This document shows positions 20,238 through 31,199 of a DNA stretch of 64,000 nt, one piece after another (the first letter of the stretch is position 1; every line of letters starts with the position of its first letter). The stretch lies in assembly GCA_021234155.1 (NCBI GenBank), contig JAJEKV010000020.1, positions 14,943,268 to 15,007,267 of the forward strand, in the 5' to 3' direction. Both the position numbers and the translations under genes were made by a program. Source of the stretch: Isoetes taiwanensis. Lineage: Eukaryota; Streptophyta; Lycopodiopsida; Isoetales; Isoetaceae. A model generated the notes under the pieces. The model was not told the origin of the DNA, ran no database searches, and saw nothing but the letters and a program-made list of their open reading frames with translations.

Positions 20238-21164
20238 TCTTTTGGTCGGGGCTATAAGGACTGTGGTGGTATCAAACTACTTGAGGGATTACCTTTCCAT
20301 TAAACTAGACGCATATCCCATTTAGCCATGGCAATACGTGCTCAATATATATTGTTGTTGTCAAAGCTGATGGCCTTATCTATGAGGTCAAACACTCTGA
20401 ATGGGTGAGCTCCTTTGTCGTCATCAACAAGCATAATGATAAAAATTGAATAGATCCAACCGAAAAAATAATTCGTTAGATTGCTAGTTGTATTTATCAA
20501 AGCATTTTTAATAGGACATTGAATTATTTTGGTTTCATATTTCAGCATCATAGGTGCCCTCAATCATAAATAACCATAATTGATAGGTGCTCCCATATTT
20601 CATATTTCAATATCATAAGTGTCCTCAATCATAAATGACCATAATCGAGACAAAATACGCACAACCATCTAGATAATAGGATTAACGGATCCAAACAAGT
20701 AGATAGTTTATGTGCACCTCACTTAAAATATGTAGAATATTGAAGATAGAATATGCCAAGCCTTTGAGACAATGAAAGAAACCTTCGTTTGTCGAAAACT
20801 CAAGCGTGCATATCAAAAATGACATGATTTGTTTTGGTTCTGCTGCTTTGCTTTGCAGCTTCACTTTACCATCTGAAGAAAACACCTTCACTGAAAACTC
20901 GACCAAACATAAGCATGCATCCGCAAGCATCAACACCGAACTCACTATCATACTTAAATATTTCTTCATCAAAGACCCAAAGTTTGGAAGGAAAAAAATG
21001 GGCAGAAAATTTATCAAGTTGATATATTGAATCATATTATTAACATATTAGGGCAGAACAACTTTTCTGGTGGATCACAAAACCTTTTTACATCAGAAAC
21101 TAAATCCCTTATGCCACGATCACATGGAAAAATATTAAAAAGGGGGACCAGAAATTGGGGCCGC
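20238..21164. other. AT-rich spacer with a short tandem duplication
   Basis: No gene recognised. A ~46-bp motif ending 'cctcaatcataaat(a/g)accataat' occurs at 20535-20580 and again at 20600-20645. Confidence 0.5.
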
Positions 21165-21770
21165 TAGTTCTTTAGATATGTCTAAAATATGCCTCGAGAT
21201 GACCAAAGTCTCCTCTCCCTAGTAAATTGTTCCTTAAATAGGGGGCAATTCAAAAAGCGATCGAGGTATATAAAACCTAAAAGTTTCATTCCTAATAACT
21301 GCACAAGGAACACGTAAATGTAGAGGAGAAGTTGGAGGGGAGCAATCGGCCTATGGAACCCAATGAAGGAGCACAACAAACTTATTATCGCCTCCCCTTT
21401 AAAACCCCACCCGGAAGGGTTTTTGAGGGAAAATCATGGCGCATTAAGAATGTCACAAACTGCATGTAACCATCCGCCTATCTCATTTGAAGATGGTGTG
21501 CCTCGTATTTAATGGAGGCAACCGCTTGATGCCTTACATAGCAAATGGGTAGCGCAGTAAAGATTCCGGTGTCCCGCTCCAATGTGGGATTTATGTATTT
21601 TGTAGTGTGTTGTCTGACTTCTTGTTCAAGGCACCGCATCCCAAAGCTTGCCGGTGGCGGCACAAGATATTGCTTCACGCTATGGCGATTCTGGGCCGCT
21701 TGCACATGTAAGGTACCCTTGTGCCTCGCACATCTCCATCTAGCCAATCATCGGTTTTTCTTTTCCTCTC
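21165..21770 (-). mobile_element. LINE 3' end, truncated
   Basis: Same family as 14145-14778. On the plus strand 'cggcctatggaacccaatga' (about 21349-21368) is followed by 'aaaaccccacccggaagggt' and 'ttttgagggaaaatcatgg', then a region parallel to the LINE ORF end ('gatggtgtgc', 'catagcaaatgggtagcgcag', 'cccgctccaatgtgggattt'). The minus-strand peptide is degraded. No microsatellite tail is seen here. Confidence 0.6.
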
Positions 21771-21949
21771 AGCGTGCCTTGAGCCAATCATTGTGCCCCA
21801 TTGCCATGATATCTTATCTTATATTATGTTTTAACAGAAGTGTTGACCACCAATTCTAGATGGCAATGCATTATCGTATTGCATCCAAAGGCCAAGATTT
21901 ATTTGTGATGACTTCCCACCACTATGTTTGGTTATGGTTTTGATCTCTT

Positions 21950-22185
21950 AAGAGGAAAAGGAGGATCTGAAGGAAAAACGGAAAAGGAAAGGAAGGAAAA
22001 GGCATGGAAAAGGAAGAAAGGAATGAAGAAAAGAAGGAAAAGGAAGGAATGGAAGGAAGGAAGGAAAGGAAGAAAGAAAAAGGAATGGAAGGAAGGAAGG
22101 AAATGGAAAGAAGGAATGGAATGGAATGGAAGGAATGGAATGGAAGGAATGGAAGGAAGGAGAATGGAAGGAATGGAAGCCATGG
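21950..22185 (+). repeat. GGAA/GGAAT-type purine-rich tract
   Basis: Almost pure purine plus strand built of irregular 'ggaa', 'ggaat' and 'gaaa' units. ORFs on both strands (Lys/Glu/Arg-rich on plus, Phe/Ser/Pro-rich on minus) are artefacts of composition. Confidence 0.9.
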
Positions 22186-22940
22186 ACCAACGGCTAAGGG
22201 GTCACTGCCATGGTCGGCAGAGTTTCGAGGATCGGCTCTCCTTTTCTTCTATATGTCGGCAGAGCTCTAAGCAGAAATGCTAACGAATTTAGACAGAGCT
22301 TTTAGTGTGGTGTGTGGAGTCGGGCCATGCTTGTAAATCTCTGGGTTTTAAACTTGAAACCATCCGAATGAGAAACATCCATGGTTCTCGCGCACTGCCC
22401 TTTCACCCATTCTATTCTGCGGTTTGGCTTGGTAAGTTTTCACCATCTTTCTCGCCTCTTGGTGATAGGATAAGGTTTTAGTTGGAATATATGGATTCTG
22501 CAACATTTGGCAACAGACATCGGCCATATCGGCAGGGTCGACCTTGCACTCATCGTTAAGGTTTTGCGCTCGCTCTTCATGCGACGATTCCAAATATATC
22601 CGTGATAGCACTTCTATTGCTAACCATATAGTTGCTGTGATCTTACGGGCCCAAAGCACTGTGGCTCTCGGGTAATGTATCGATCCTGCATCGACCTGGC
22701 TTGGGATTTATTCAGAGTAGAGGGCTCCATCCTCGCTGGGTTGGAGCAAGCTCATGAAATGATTAAATTGACAAAGTTGTCATTCAACATTTGGGTGCTT
22801 GCTGGGTCGAACCCATTGTGATGTTAGTGGTGCTTCCTCAATGGGGACTATATAGAGGCTTATGCGTCGAGTGAGAAATATATCTCAGCAACTTTCGGAA
22901 CTCAAGCATCGTATATCATGCTATCAGTTGTTAGAGCCCC
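22186..22940. other. Stretch with one unrecognised ORF (22348-22659, minus)
   Basis: The 103-codon minus-strand ORF reads with ordinary amino-acid composition ('EVLSRIYLESSHEERAQNLN' is typical) but matches no family I know, and no conserved motif stands out. It could be a piece of a Gag-like or host gene, or chance. Nothing else was seen. Confidence 0.2.
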
Positions 22941-23032
22941 GAACCTTAACCTGCAAGAAGGATGAAAAGCCCAACAACTAAGCTCAATCTATCGATCAAG
23001 GGCAATGCACAACACAAAGAATCATCATCTCC
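22941..23032 (+). repeat. Outer left arm of a nested inverted repeat
   Basis: Runs from 'gaaccttaacctgcaagaag' to 'aatcatcatctcc'. Its reverse complement, with substitutions and small indels, is at 26236-26329. Confidence 0.8.
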
Positions 23033-23192
23033 ATAGCTAGACTGGGCAAAAATACCTTCCCAATACCTCGTCCTCGTTTCTCCTCTCTCTCGCCGTGATA
23101 ATTTCCATGCTCATGATGGTCTTCCAATAACGCATACGCAGCAAATATCCCCGCCAAGACGCGTACGCGCCAAGATATCACCTATACATGAT

Positions 23193-23326
23193 ATGATGAA
23201 TGTGGTGAGTGGTGACAAGTGTGGTGAGTTTGACCTAATGCAGGAGTGGTGACGAATGTGGCGAGGTGGTGAGTGGTGCGGTGACAAAATGTGGTGAGTG
23301 GTGATGGAGGTGGTGAGTGGTGATCA
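23193..23326 (+). repeat. Inner left arm: GTGGTGA minisatellite
   Basis: Irregular tandem units such as 'gatgaatgtggtgagtggtg' and 'acgaatgtggcgaggtggtg'. The inverse complement of the same array is at 25131-25247. Confidence 0.85.
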
Positions 23327-25130
23327 CCCCTAACAAGGGCCATGCACCGCCATGGGAAAGGCTACCCGCAAGGCAGGAACCCACAAACAAACTGCATCAA
23401 TATGGTCCGGGACATGTCCCCAAATGACACATTTACACGTATGTTTAGAAAGAAATACCTCCTAAAAATCCAAAATGATCGATACAAAAACAAATTGGTC
23501 CCAACATGATAGTGGACGAAACGTGAGCATCCAGAATCGTGTGGCAAACTTTGAAAGTCGATATCGCCGGAACACATCTTTGGATATAGATAGACTGTAT
23601 TATGGAATTAATACCATCCGCTTACGTAGTGCCGACTCCGGTCAGACCCAAAAATTTCCCACAAATTCTCAGAATTGGAGCTCACAACCTGAATCCTTTA
23701 GAACATCATTTTTCTTTCAAAATCAAGGCCCCAAATCTTTCCATGCCCTCGATTAGCAACAATTCTTCTCCGATTCATCAATCAACCCTATCGGGTAAGC
23801 ATCTTCAAATAGGAGAATGGCAGACAACATGTAACAACAACAAAAGTGTGGCCAAAGAACAAGCTTACAGTCCAATAGCCCGCTTCAAATATTACATCAG
23901 CAGTGAGCATACCACGTGGCAAATCTAATGTAATGTAATAGAACTTACAAATGGCATATTCCAGCTAGCTTATTAGTCTCAAATGGTGCAAATGAAACTT
24001 AGAAGCATCTTATCACAGACATCAGATAAAGTACGCCATGTCCAACTTCCCATCCTTATCACATATATCATGCTCAAATTTACTCACTTTCCACACTTCC
24101 ATGCTCAAACATGAAAAGGAACTAATTCTTTCTTATTCTCAAATTGCTTTGACTGCCTAAAGCATAAAAAAATTAGCAATTTCGAAAATACCTGCTTAGT
24201 GTCAAATCATCAAAGCAAGTAAATTTTCCATTTGAGGCTTGTGAAAGTCCCCGTCACCGTATACACATCTCAACCAAAAGTCTCATAAAGAGGACTGTTA
24301 AGGATCACGCTAAATTCAAAAGCATGTAACATATCTCCAGAGTGGTCAAATGCTAAAATATCAATGCTTTCCACCTTCTAGCTCACATAATAATCTGCTC
24401 ATCATCCAAAAATGTTTCATATGTGTGAAGTCTCAATCTCGTGGTCGCCAAGCATCTATCACTACTTTCTTTCATGACAATGCTCAAACTTACTATTTTC
24501 ATAAAAGAACATGCTCATACTCTTCAACCATGTGAGATGTGATTAGATTTAATTTGGGATTTCTATTTTGTCCCATCCATGTTTTTGATTTCTCAGAGGA
24601 TGATCTATATTCATTCCACGCCTAACTGGTTTGTCTTTGACTAAATACCCTGCTAATACCACATCGCAGGAAAGAAATGGCCCCGATCCTGGACTGGCCG
24701 GGGCTGGTGGCTCCATTCTACTTTATTGGTATCATTTGGAGATGATTTGTTGGACTGAAATTTCTATTTTGTTCTTCCCTTAACTCTTGCAATAAATTTG
24801 GAGAATAATGCATCAATTGCTCAAGAGTAAGTGTAACTTTAGTGGCCAAACTTGACTGATCACATCATCTTCATTTTGAATTTCCTCATCCAGCCCATAG
24901 AGGCATTACTATCTGATGGTTTCCCTTCTATAGACTGAACCGTTTCGTGGGCAACATATATTAACTCACACCTTCTAGGTGTACGACACCTTCAAAGCTT
25001 CGTTCTTCCAAAGCCTTTGGAGGTCTAGGGTCTTCTCCCAAGTAATCGCACTACTCTTGGTTCTCTGAACCATCTTTTTGTGATCTTGTAATCAGATTTA
25101 CTTCTCCAATCTCTTCTTTCTTACTATCAC
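23327..25130. other. Interior of the inverted-repeat structure, no gene recognised
   Basis: AT-rich. ORFs reach 108 codons (23602-23928) but carry no recognisable motif and no sign of a transposase. If this is a foldback-type element it is non-autonomous. Confidence 0.4.
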
Positions 25131-25247
25131 ACTCACCACACTGGCCACCACGCATCTCACTCACTCAGACTCTCACCACATTCGTCACCACTACCACATT
25201 CGCCACCACTCACCACACTTGTCACCATCACACCACATTCATCATAT
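25131..25247 (-). repeat. Inner right arm: inverted GTGGTGA minisatellite
   Basis: On the minus strand 'gatgaatgtggtgtgatggt', 'gacaagtgtggtgagtggtg' and so on, matching the start of the left array in the same order. The match continues slightly outward ('tatatgatgaatg'). Confidence 0.85.
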
Positions 25248-26235
25248 ACCGATATAGAGCATGTTACCCTGGAATCGAACGGGAACCGAACGGGCACTCC
25301 TCAATTTCGGAAATGGAATCAATGACTTTGACCTAACATTCAACTTGGGAAAAATAAATTTTGGAAATGGATTTGGTGTTCCCAAGGAGCTAATTAACCT
25401 ATTGAACTAGTTTTCAATTTTAAATGTCAAAGGGTGATGGTATAATAACACAAATGAAAATAAGGTTTACCGTATTACATATTCTATAGATAAACATAAA
25501 ACACCACATAGTTTAACTTTTATGGACGAATATCTTTAAGCCATCACAAAAAGAAATGTTCTATTATAGCAAATATAGTGTATGATAGCCTCGAACTTCG
25601 CCTCCCCCACTGGCTGGTCATTTTCAAATAATGATACAAATATTTACTACTCTATTCTAATGAAGAAGAAGGAGAAGGGCGCTTTTGCTTGTTTCTCTAT
25701 CTAATTCTGAGTCCGAAGGGCTATGCTGCCGCTTGCTTTCTCCTTCAAGGGCCAAAACCTAATCGGTGATGCTCGTAGGCGCCCACTCAAAGCAAACGAA
25801 AAGAGAGGAGAAGGCTTCTTCTCACTGCTACGTAATGAATATCGTAGGCCTAAACACCAAAATCAAATGAAAGTAAAAGGAAAATAAGAAATAAAAGATG
25901 AAGGAAACGGCGGAAACAAATTTTATAGCGCTGGGGAACAACGTTCCCAACTTATCGGAACGCTATCGGAACGACGCTCCGCAACATGCACATTTGGAAC
26001 GAGAACAAAAGTTCCTAGAACGGCATGCCCCCTGCATCCAGCTCAGAACCTAACGCATACTTTAACGCCGCCCCTGCAACTGGCGATATAGAGTTATACG
26101 CCAAGAGCATGCACGCTGCGTGATATTTGCACGATGCACAGGGAGCTACTGCGAGCATGGTATTATCCGGAAAGCAGAGTGATAATGAGAGGGATCTGTA
26201 TCGAGAGAGAGTGTTTTTGGTTTTGATCCAACGGC
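25248..26235. other. Stretch between right arms, no gene recognised
   Basis: The left arms are ~160 bp apart but the right arms are ~990 bp apart, so about 0.8 kb here has no counterpart on the left. No motifs recognised; a 100-codon minus ORF (26015-26317) partly overlaps the outer arm and is not convincing. Confidence 0.4.
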
Positions 26236-26329
26236 GGAGATGATGATTCTTGTCTTGTGCATTACCTTGATCTCGATAGATTGAGCTTGGATTGCTGGGT
26301 TTTTCATCCTTCTGCAAGGTTAGAGTTCA
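26236..26329 (-). repeat. Outer right arm of a nested inverted repeat
   Basis: Minus strand 'gaactctaaccttgcagaag' through 'aagaatcatcatctcc'; partner of 22941-23032. Confidence 0.8.
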
Positions 26330-26339
26330 GCTCTAAATA

Positions 26340-26936
26340 AAGATGTGTAGGGGCTATGTCTTAGGAGACTGGAGGTTTTATCAAGACGTGATGCTCGTGG
26401 CACCAAGAGGGTCAAGCCCGCAGAGTTAGGATGCATGGACTACACTTGGCTCTTAATTCCAACACAGTGTTTATGGTGGTAACTAGGTAGTATTCTTCTA
26501 TCTGGCCATCACTTGAACAGTTGCAACTTTCTAAGGAGGAACTTCATGGAATCTTATTCCCAGTGTAGTAGCAGAGTGGAGGTTTCAGATACATTGTTGT
26601 CCATGGCAATCTATATATGTTTAAATTGATTATCTTTAGGGCCAATTTTTTTTTGAGGTTAGTGGATAATATGGAGGTTTCAGAGCAGAATACTGCGTAA
26701 AATTGAGGAATTATCTTCCATAGTACTGGACATTAAAGAGGTTGCAGCCATTGCTGGTACTTTTGGAATAGCTGTGTCTCCATAGTACTAATGATAAGGA
26801 AGAGGTTGAGAGAGCTCCAATAGCATCAAGATTACCGGTTGTGTATCCTACTGTCCTTCACTAATTGGGTGAATAAGGGCCTTGTACCATTTATACTAAA
26901 AAATAAAAATCTTAATTTCAAAAAAAAAAAAAAAAA
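26340..26936 (+). mobile_element. Probable LINE 3' end with poly(A)
   Basis: Non-coding sequence that ends 'gggccttgtaccatttatac', an AT-rich run and 17 A (26920-26936), the usual form of an L1-type 3' UTR plus tail. No ORF motif was recognised upstream, so the assignment rests on the tail and the 'aagggccttgtacc' style of the end. Confidence 0.4.
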
Positions 26937-27253
26937 GGTGAGGAAAAGGAATGGAAAAATAAAATGAAAAGAGAAATGGAAGGAAGGAAGGAGGGAAGGA
27001 AGGAATGGAAAAGGATGGATGAAGGAATGAAGGAAGGAATGGAATGGAAGGAAAGGAATGGAAGGAAAGGAAGAAAGGAATGGAATGGAAGATGGAAGGA
27101 ATGGAAGGAAAGGAAGAAGGGGCTGGACGAGTGGAATGGAAGGAAAGAGGGAATGGATCTGGAAGGAATAGGAAGTGAGCGGAAAAGGAAAAGGGCACCT
27201 GGAAAACAGAAGAAAAGGGAAAGACTAAAAAGGGAAGGGAAAAGTCCATCGGA
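26937..27253 (+). repeat. GGAA/GGAAT-type purine-rich tract
   Basis: Plus strand almost all purine, irregular 'ggaagg', 'ggaat', 'gaaa' units, starting right after a poly(A) run and merging into the purine-rich start of the next repeat. The 180-184 codon minus ORFs here are Phe/Ser/Pro composition artefacts. Confidence 0.9.
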
Positions 27254-27752
27254 AAAAAAAAAAGGAAAAAGGAAAAGCAGAAGGGAAGGGAATGAAGGGA
27301 GGAGAAGGGGGTTAAAAAGAAAAAATGGAGAATGAAAAGAAGACATGTAGGGAAAATAGAAAAAGGAAAAAGGGAAAAAGAAAGTGTGTAAGAGAATGAT
27401 GAAAAAGGAACGGATAGCGAAAAGACAAAGGAAAGGGAAGGTCGACACACAAAATTCCATTATAGCCCAAATAATGCCGGACTTAGTTTCTATTATATTA
27501 GATTTATGAAAGTGAGTCTCGAGATGAACATGTTTTCGTTCAATAATGTGTTCCTAATTTATGCCCAAGAACGCTGGGCACCATTGGTAGTTAGGTTAGG
27601 GAGACGAGACTGGGTCCATATTGACTAACTTAAAATAGACAATCATGACACACACTCAAGAGGCAAGGAACCCGTCAAGAATAGAATGTGATATGACTAT
27701 GGACTCACTCAAGAAGGCTTCTACACCCGCCCTAAGTCAATTCTAGGTAGCA
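27254..27752 (+). repeat. ~0.5 kb direct repeat, copy 1
   Basis: Purine-rich first ~190 bp, then 'gaagacatgtagggaaaata', 'ctattatattagatttatga', 'gaacatgttttcgttcaata' and 'aagaggcaaggaacccg'. It matches 29825-30355 in order with many small changes, so it is an old duplicate or two insertions of one family. Confidence 0.85.
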
Positions 27753-29824
27753 TCCAAGAACAATGACACATCTATGTTCCATCAATAACCTTAAGCTATT
27801 GCGATTAAACCAATGATCATTTCACTAGTATTAATTCAAACGAAGAGCTAGTCTTAATATTAATATGTTGTAGACTATTTTGCTATTATACCACTATAAT
27901 AAAGATATTTTATCACTTTAGATGCTTTAGAAGAAAAATGAATAAATCTTAATATATGGATAGCCAATCCAAAATTCATGAGCATGGTTACTATATGCCC
28001 CCGCCGCTCAAACTTCTACCGTGAGTTTTTCACTTAAGATAAAGCAGAAGAGCCACTTGAAGCATTTGAATATTGTTTCTCACAAACCGCATGGTTACGT
28101 AGCCACAAGTGATAGCCATTAACACACTTCAGCCAAAGATTACACCGCATAAAAGCGAAGAACTTATCATATCAAGACGCTTGTAGTAGCTTCGATGCTC
28201 CATATCCACTTCCAAAGAAAATACTAACATAAACAAAGAAAGGAATCAAGAAGAGAGGACTCCATCTGCTGTACTCAAACAATACTCTTGTTGAATTGAT
28301 ATGGTAATAAAGCAGGCCAAAAGGTATTGGTCCTTGGCTTATAACCCATCACCCTTTGTAACCTCTTTTACCCAAAGTTAGAATCTATGTGAAATGGATA
28401 AGATATTGAACACAAATTGAGTAAAAGACAAACCGCTTCCATAAAGCTTAGAACGTAGATAAACAAGAGATAAACAAGTGTCAGAAATTGTTCTCACAAA
28501 AATATGGAATAGTGCAAAGCAGGAAGGAAATAGTTCATAAAACCAATTCAAAATCTTCAACAAGTTATGACAAAGATTAGCTTAAAAAGCCAAGTGTCAT
28601 AGCATTTTTTCAAGATCAGAGCATCTTCTACTAATAGCCACAGAGCATGATATTTCTAGATAATGGAATAAATGAGATAAAATGGACGGTAATTTAAAAA
28701 CCCTGCTTCCACAAAGATGAATACCATGTGCAATAGTCGGCATTTTGTGGTTAGCTTCACGCGCCTCCATCGATAGTTGGCTATGAGTTCTCGCCATATA
28801 ATATTCCACGCCTAAAAACGATTTTTGGTAGATGGGCTTGCAAAGGATAGATCCAAATAGATAGAACAAATCAAAATGGGGTTTAACTCCATGTGTCTAG
28901 TGGGTTCATGCATGAATGACGCATATTCTGGTTACTACATTATTTGAACAGAGATTTTCACAAGACACAAACAGATCAAAGTTGGCCGGAAAATGCAATG
29001 ACATCTTGTAGAACCTACAAAGTTATAGCACAACAAAGAATAAAAGGCCGCTCATGAGCCGTGAATCGAATCCAAAATCATTTTTATGTAAATAGACTTC
29101 GGTGATAAATACTAATTCCAAATACTAGAAATGGTGAGCGCGGAATCGGCAGGCCTCCACTGTTTTTGAAGTAGCCGGGAGAATGCACGATCTTAATGAA
29201 GTTTGGCAATGGCAAGGTCAGACACAAAGATCAAATACCGTGACTGCTTTAGAGTGCTGTGGGCGCATTCAATTTTGATTTAGGGTTTGCGATGATTTTG
29301 CCCAAGAATCCCTAAATAGTGAACCAAATATTTAGGGCAAGCAAGCTTTAGTACATAACCATCGCTAACAATATAATGTGCTATTGCTAAATGCCCTTTT
29401 AATGTATAATGTACTCATAAGATTTATTAACACCAGAAAACATACCTTCAAGGTGCCAACTTATTCAGTCACCATAGGTACCCAAGGTCAAGGTAAGAGT
29501 GTTTTTCATCTTTTATCCCTGTAAATATCACTTTCTATGCAACAAAAGTAGTGAAATAAAAAGCCAACATTATAAACATGCATGCATTGCATGTATATTA
29601 AAGGTATTTGGATATAAAACGAGACTCACAAAGTTTCCAACCTATAATCTTAAGTTGATGATAATGGTACACATATATATGTTTCCTTACGTGGAATCCA
29701 TGTTATTTCTAAGGTAGAAATGAGCATGTTCATATAGTAAACCATGTTCTATCATTATTTTATGTCATGTTTAGAGCAACATGATGATGTACAAGCAGAT
29801 CAGTAACATGATGTTCACACAATT
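27753..29824. other. AT-rich region between direct repeats, no gene recognised
   Basis: About 2.1 kb with ORFs under 91 codons and no recognisable motif, LTR or TIR. Confidence 0.4.
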
Positions 29825-30355
29825 AAAAAAAAAAAAAAAAAAAAAAGGAAAAGGAAAAGCAGAAGGGAAGGGAATGAAGGAGGAGGAAGGGGGTTAAAAA
29901 AAGAAAAATGGAGAATGAAAAAGAAGACATGTAGGGAAAAATAGAAAAAGGAAAAGGGAAAGAGTGTGTAAGAGAATGGATGCAAAAAGGAAACGCGGAT
30001 ATAAAAAGACAAAGGGAAAGGGGAAGGGTGTCAATACACAAAAATTTATATTATAGGCTCAAAGAATGCTGGACTGTTTTGGCTATATTAGATTTATGAA
30101 AAAGGAGTCTCAGGATAAACATGTTTTCACTACGTGTTCCCAACTTATGCCCCAAGAACGTTAAAGTACCATTACTGGGTGAAGTTAGGTTAGTGAGACG
30201 CAGCATCGTCCATATTGACCAACTTAAAATAGACAATGTGGCGACAAGGGCCACTAAGAGGCAAGGAACCCGCTTCCCCGCAAATGTATCGTGACATGAC
30301 TATGGACTTTACCAAGAAGGCTTTCTACACCGCCCAAGTCATTCTGATAGCAAGG
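29825..30355 (+). repeat. ~0.5 kb direct repeat, copy 2
   Basis: Partner of 27254-27752. It starts with a 22-base A run directly after 'cacaatt' and continues 'ggaaaaggaaaagcagaagg'. The homology fades near 30355 where LINE sequence begins. A weaker similarity to the latter half is visible near 21165-21260. Confidence 0.85.
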
Positions 30356-30826
30356 CACCACTGACCTCATACTTCAACCCTGATGTGCTTATCAAGCCCA
30401 CTAAGACCTTGAATAGGTGCTAATTTGATGGGCATAACCATATAGCCCGCTCTCTATGACTATTGTTCTCAGACATATAGAGCCTTCCAGTCCGCCGTCA
30501 CTTGTAGTTGTATGGATGTGTCCCAATGCATAGTAGAAGGAAACTCCACTCCTAAATATTTGTACGTGGGTGTTACTTCCACATTTTGCCCTTGGTAACT
30601 GACGGAAGAGATCCTCAGCTGACGTGAGGATGATATGAGGACCACCTTAGTCTTGGCCAGGTTGAGCGCATATTAGTTGCTTAGCAAAATGTGTCCAGGG
30701 CATGAGAGGGAAGTTGGCTATCTCCTCATTACCTGCTTCTGTGTATAGAGATTGAAGTGCCCTCCAATTTCACAATAGATCTTCAACTGAAATCTGATCA
30801 AATGAACTCTACATAACATGATAGAT
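30356..30826 (+). pseudogene. LINE fragment (post-palm region), host of the L1 insertion
   Basis: 'KYLYVGVTSTFCPW' (about 30558-30600) resembles the KYLG region of a LINE RT, and 'REDDMRTTLVLARLSA' (30629-30675) parallels the DNA at 17595-17640. Frames are broken. It is interrupted after 30841 by the 7 kb L1-like LINE. Confidence 0.45.
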
Positions 30827-30841
30827 CATAATCCAAATGAT
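30827..30841. repeat. Target-site duplication of the L1-like LINE, left copy
   Basis: 15-bp 'cataatccaaatgat', repeated exactly at 37843-37857 directly after the A-rich tail. Length and position are as expected for target-primed reverse transcription. Confidence 0.85.
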
Positions 30842-31199
30842 GACTCCACACCGTTGCACGCTCAAAATCTTTAGAGATGAGCTTTACCGCTCAGGCCTTT
30901 ACCCTCCATCTAATTCAACCCCCGAATTTGGCAAGGAAACACACACCCCCGATGGATGAGGCTCATAGAGGTCGCTCTCCGGGTCAGGGTTTCCAAATTC
31001 CTTGGGATCATCACTATTCGCGGTCATCATAGAAAATCGATTAGACTAACAAAGAGAAACAAGGTCAAGAGTCTAGTCAGAGAATAAGTTTTATTATCTC
31101 CGTGATCTTGTTTTGAGAGAGCTGCCCATAAGAGTTTCTAACAATACCTCAGCCTCTTTCGGGAAATGCTTTGGCAAAGAACCTCTTCCTTATGAACTG

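Noticed and set aside
21924-22283. Lys/Glu/Gly/Met-rich 119-codon ORF
   Set aside because: Same purine-tract artefact; overlapping open frames on both strands and no domain.
22348-22659. A 103-codon minus ORF as a host gene
   Set aside because: Composition is normal but I see no motif, intron signals or neighbours that support it; left as unrecognised.
26896-27460. Minus-strand ORFs of 180-184 codons and a plus-strand 123-codon ORF
   Set aside because: They are pure composition effects of a GGAA/GGAAT tract: Phe/Ser/Pro-rich on one strand, Lys/Glu/Arg-rich on the other, open in several frames at once.
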